From Candidatus Dormiibacterota bacterium (GTDB taxonomy: Bacteria > Chloroflexota > Dormibacteria > Aeolococcales > Aeolococcaceae): 7,560 nt of DNA. Location of the stretch: contig JAFAJR010000054.1 of assembly GCA_019236085.1 (NCBI GenBank), positions 1 to 7,560 on the forward strand, in the 5' to 3' direction. A program made the translations under genes and the position numbers. The notes beneath the pieces are model-generated. The model had not been told where the DNA came from and made no database searches. It was given only the letters and a program-made list of their open reading frames with translations. The stretch's first letter is position 1; every line of letters starts with the position of its first letter. Below, one piece after another: positions 6,770-7,560 of the stretch.

Positions 6770-7318
6770 TCAGGGACGCGACGGAGCGGCGCCTCCCTCA
6801 TCGCGTCGCATCCTGGCCAGCAGCGCACGGCGCTGCCTGTCCTCGGGGGTTGCGCCGGCCTCGCGTTCGGTGAGGACCCGGGCCAGCTGCTCCAGGCGGA
6901 CGCCCTCGTCCCGCTCTGCGGCCGAGCGGCTGTCCCACTGCCGGATCCGGTAGACACCTTTTAAAGATGTATAGGGGATGGCCACCGTGGCGATCTCGCG
7001 CGAGCCGGGCTCGACGATCCGCCAGACGCCGCCGAACCGGCCGAGCAGCGCCTCGGGAGCTATCCAGGCGCGCCGCACCTCGCCGTCTGCGAAGTGGAAC
7101 GCGGCCCGGTCCCACGTGTCGACCTCGTTCTGAGGAGGCGCGGGCTCGGGGTCGCCGACGAGCACCTGGAGGATCGCCGCGGTGGGCAGGATCGCCCGCT
7201 CACAGTTCGGGTCGACGCTGCGCAGCTCCGCCTCCATCACCGAGAGGTCGAACGTGACCTCCGGTGTGTCCGCATGGAGGATCTCGCCGTCGTTGAAGCT
7301 GATCACGACGTGGGGCAT
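6770..7318 (-). CDS. Protein of unknown function with two tandem beta-rich repeats
   Basis: The 182-aa product is soluble and has no signal peptide. It holds two related units of about 50-55 residues. Unit 1 starts VVISFNDGEILHA (4-16) and unit 2 AAFHFADGEVRRA (72-84). Each then has a V-[DE]-P (35-37 and 102-104) and ends in a Pro-led strand (LPTAAILQVLV, 44-54; IPYTSLKGVYRI, 114-125). The FxDGE start and LKxV-type end resemble small beta-barrel domains of the PilZ/DUF6982 kind, but that is an impression and not a match. A charged helical tail (about 130-178) is Arg/Glu-rich. ATG 7318 is chosen because homologous sequence begins right there; no strong ribosome site is seen, and GTG 7351 would add 11 residues. 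It is the likely first gene of the operon with the membrane protein and epimerase. Codons 116-121 (TAT ACA TCT TTA AAA GGT) contrast sharply with the otherwise G/C-ending codons. Confidence 0.8.
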   Translation of the reverse strand: MPHVVISFNDGEILHADTPEVTFDLSVMEAELRSVDPNCERAILPTAAILQVLVGDPEPAPPQNEVDTWDRAAFHFADGEVRRAWIAPEALLGRFGGVWRIVEPGSREIATVAIPYTSLKGVYRIRQWDSRSAAERDEGVRLEQLARVLTEREAGATPEDRQRRALLARMRRDEGGAAPSRP

Positions 7319-7346
7319 GGGCTCGAAGCGTACTTCAGAGCAAGTT

Positions 7347-7377
7347 GTCACATCCCGGTCACAACGGCCGTCACGGC
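7347..7377 (+). promoter_or_regulatory. Helically phased direct repeats, probable response-regulator operator
   Basis: GTCAC occurs at 7347-7351, 7358-7362 and 7370-7374, with start-to-start distances of 11 and 12 bp. The first two extend to TCACATC-N4-TCACAAC (7348-7365). Paired 7-mers with an 11-bp period are the format bound by OmpR/PhoB-family response regulators; from memory, mycobacterial PhoP uses TCACAGC-N4-TCACAGC. The repeats are just upstream of a -10-like TAGCAT that has no good -35, as at activator-dependent promoters. Function is inferred; the repeats themselves are seen directly. Confidence 0.45.
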
Positions 7378-7379
7378 CG
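7365..7379. repeat. Perfect inverted repeat, 6-bp arms with 3-bp centre
   Basis: CGGCCG, TCA, CGGCCG. The dyad overlaps the third GTCAC direct repeat. It could be part of an operator or form a small hairpin. In such GC-rich DNA a 6-bp arm may also be chance. Confidence 0.4.
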
Positions 7380-7383
7380 CCGG

Positions 7384-7389
7384 TAGCAT
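7384..7389 (+). promoter_or_regulatory. Putative -10 element for the His-rich secreted protein
   Basis: TAGCAT fits the TAnnnT pattern common in actinobacterial -10 boxes and would place transcription start about 75 nt before the ATG at 7471. At 17 bp upstream the sequence is ACAACG, a poor -35, so activation from the adjacent direct repeats is plausible. Confidence 0.3.
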
Positions 7390-7458
7390 GAGTTCGCGGC
7401 GACAGGCGTTGCCGCAGGCTGCGAGGTCGTGCCGGCTGTGCCCGCGTTCTGGCGGGGT

Positions 7459-7462
7459 GGAG
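7459..7462 (+). promoter_or_regulatory. Ribosome binding site of the His-rich secreted protein
   Basis: GGAG within GGGGTGGAG, with 8 nt to the ATG at 7471. It decides this start. The ATG at 7465 is followed at once by a stop codon and cannot be used. Confidence 0.6.
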
Positions 7463-7470
7463 CACATGTG

Positions 7471-7560
7471 ATGCATCACGTTCTCTTCGTCGTGCCCGTG
7501 TCGTTAATCCTTGGCTTCGCCGCGGCACCGAGCCAGCGGCATCACCATCACGAACCTCAC
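7471..7560 (+). CDS. N-terminus of a His-rich exported protein (3' part outside window)
   Basis: The 30 visible residues start MHHVLFVVPVSLILGFAAA. A hydrophobic core (about 4-19) ends in Ala-Ala-Ala, a plausible signal-peptidase site. There is no Lys/Arg before the core, only two His, and no lipobox Cys. After the core comes SQRHHHHEPH, so 7 of 30 residues are His. An exported or membrane-anchored protein with a metal-binding N-terminus is the simplest reading. A His-biosynthesis leader peptide is less likely because of the hydrophobic core and the absence of a stop before the window ends. The gene has a well-placed ribosome site and a probable regulated promoter upstream. Its real function lies in the missing part. 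Confidence 0.6.
   Translation, partial: MHHVLFVVPVSLILGFAAAPSQRHHHHEPH

Larger units (their letters stand above)
7319..7470. promoter_or_regulatory. Divergent intergenic control region
   Basis: These 152 bp lie between the divergent starts of the two-repeat protein (minus) and the His-rich secreted protein (plus). They contain three GTCAC direct repeats (7347-7374), a CGGCCG-TCA-CGGCCG dyad (7365-7379), a -10-like TAGCAT (7384-7389) and a ribosome binding site (7459-7462). A long plus-strand open frame crosses it, but this is an out-of-frame shadow of the minus-strand gene. Confidence 0.5.

Noticed and set aside
6941..6950. CCGGATCCGG palindrome just downstream of the slippery heptamer
   Set aside because: A gapless 10-bp palindrome leaves only a 3-bp stem once a loop is allowed, so it is unlikely to act as a frameshift stimulator; it lies in coding sequence and is probably chance.
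5721..6953. 410-aa plus-strand open frame opposite the membrane protein and the two-repeat protein
   Set aside because: It is Asp/His/Gln/Arg-rich with no hydrophobic core, the expected antisense of a hydrophobic membrane protein, and it runs through two genes and the gap between them.
7319..7528. Longer frame of the two-repeat protein starting at 7528
   Set aside because: The added sequence is Arg/Thr-rich, crosses the divergent promoter and repeats, and overlaps the start of the secreted-protein gene; the repeat unit begins directly at ATG 7318.
7471..7560. Histidine operon leader peptide (attenuator)
   Set aside because: Four consecutive His could suggest it, but there is a signal-peptide-like hydrophobic core, no stop codon within 30 codons and no visible his gene. 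Kept only as a minor alternative.

Overview
The window is very GC-rich bacterial chromosome with dense coding, GTG and TTG starts beside ATG, and codons that mostly end in G or C. This fits an actinobacterium or a related high-GC Terrabacteria lineage such as Chloroflexota or Dormibacterota. That placement is inferred from composition and gene style only; no rRNA or other phylogenetic marker beyond IF-1 and MetH is present. I see no mobile element, CRISPR array, tRNA or phage gene.

Left block (1-3978): the last codons of an unidentified plus-strand gene (to 64) converge on a minus-strand pair. The first gene of the pair is a full-length cobalamin-dependent methionine synthase (metH, 448-3978). 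The second is a small one-helix membrane protein of unknown function (52-447), whose ATG directly follows the metH stop codon.

Middle block (3979-4815): a 59-bp gap separates metH from a divergent plus-strand pair. The pair is translation initiation factor IF-1 (infA, 4038-4343), with an unusual Arg/Pro-rich N-terminal extension, and a small anchored helical protein of unknown function (4357-4815).

Right block (4765-7318, minus strand): a likely three-gene operon. It is read as a two-repeat protein of unknown function (7318-6770), a flippase-like polytopic membrane protein of the lysylphosphatidylglycerol-synthase TM / UPF0104 family (6740-5679), and a GalE-like NAD-dependent sugar epimerase (5682-4765). 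The last two overlap by 4 nt (GTGA). This suggests envelope glycan or lipid-sugar work: the epimerase would make a nucleotide sugar, and the membrane protein would handle a lipid or lipid-linked substrate. The epimerase tail overlaps the tail of the convergent 4357-4815 gene by 51 nt.

Right edge (7319-7560): a divergent control region with direct repeats spaced by about one DNA helical turn, followed by the start of a His-rich, signal-peptide-bearing secreted protein that runs off the window.

Most of the window is ordinary housekeeping and envelope genes. The points that merit a second look are the helically phased repeats at 7347-7377, the extended IF-1, the internally duplicated 182-aa protein with its AT-rich codon patch carrying an in-frame T-TTA-AAA heptamer, and the His-rich exported protein. 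None of these amounts to clear evidence of a new system.
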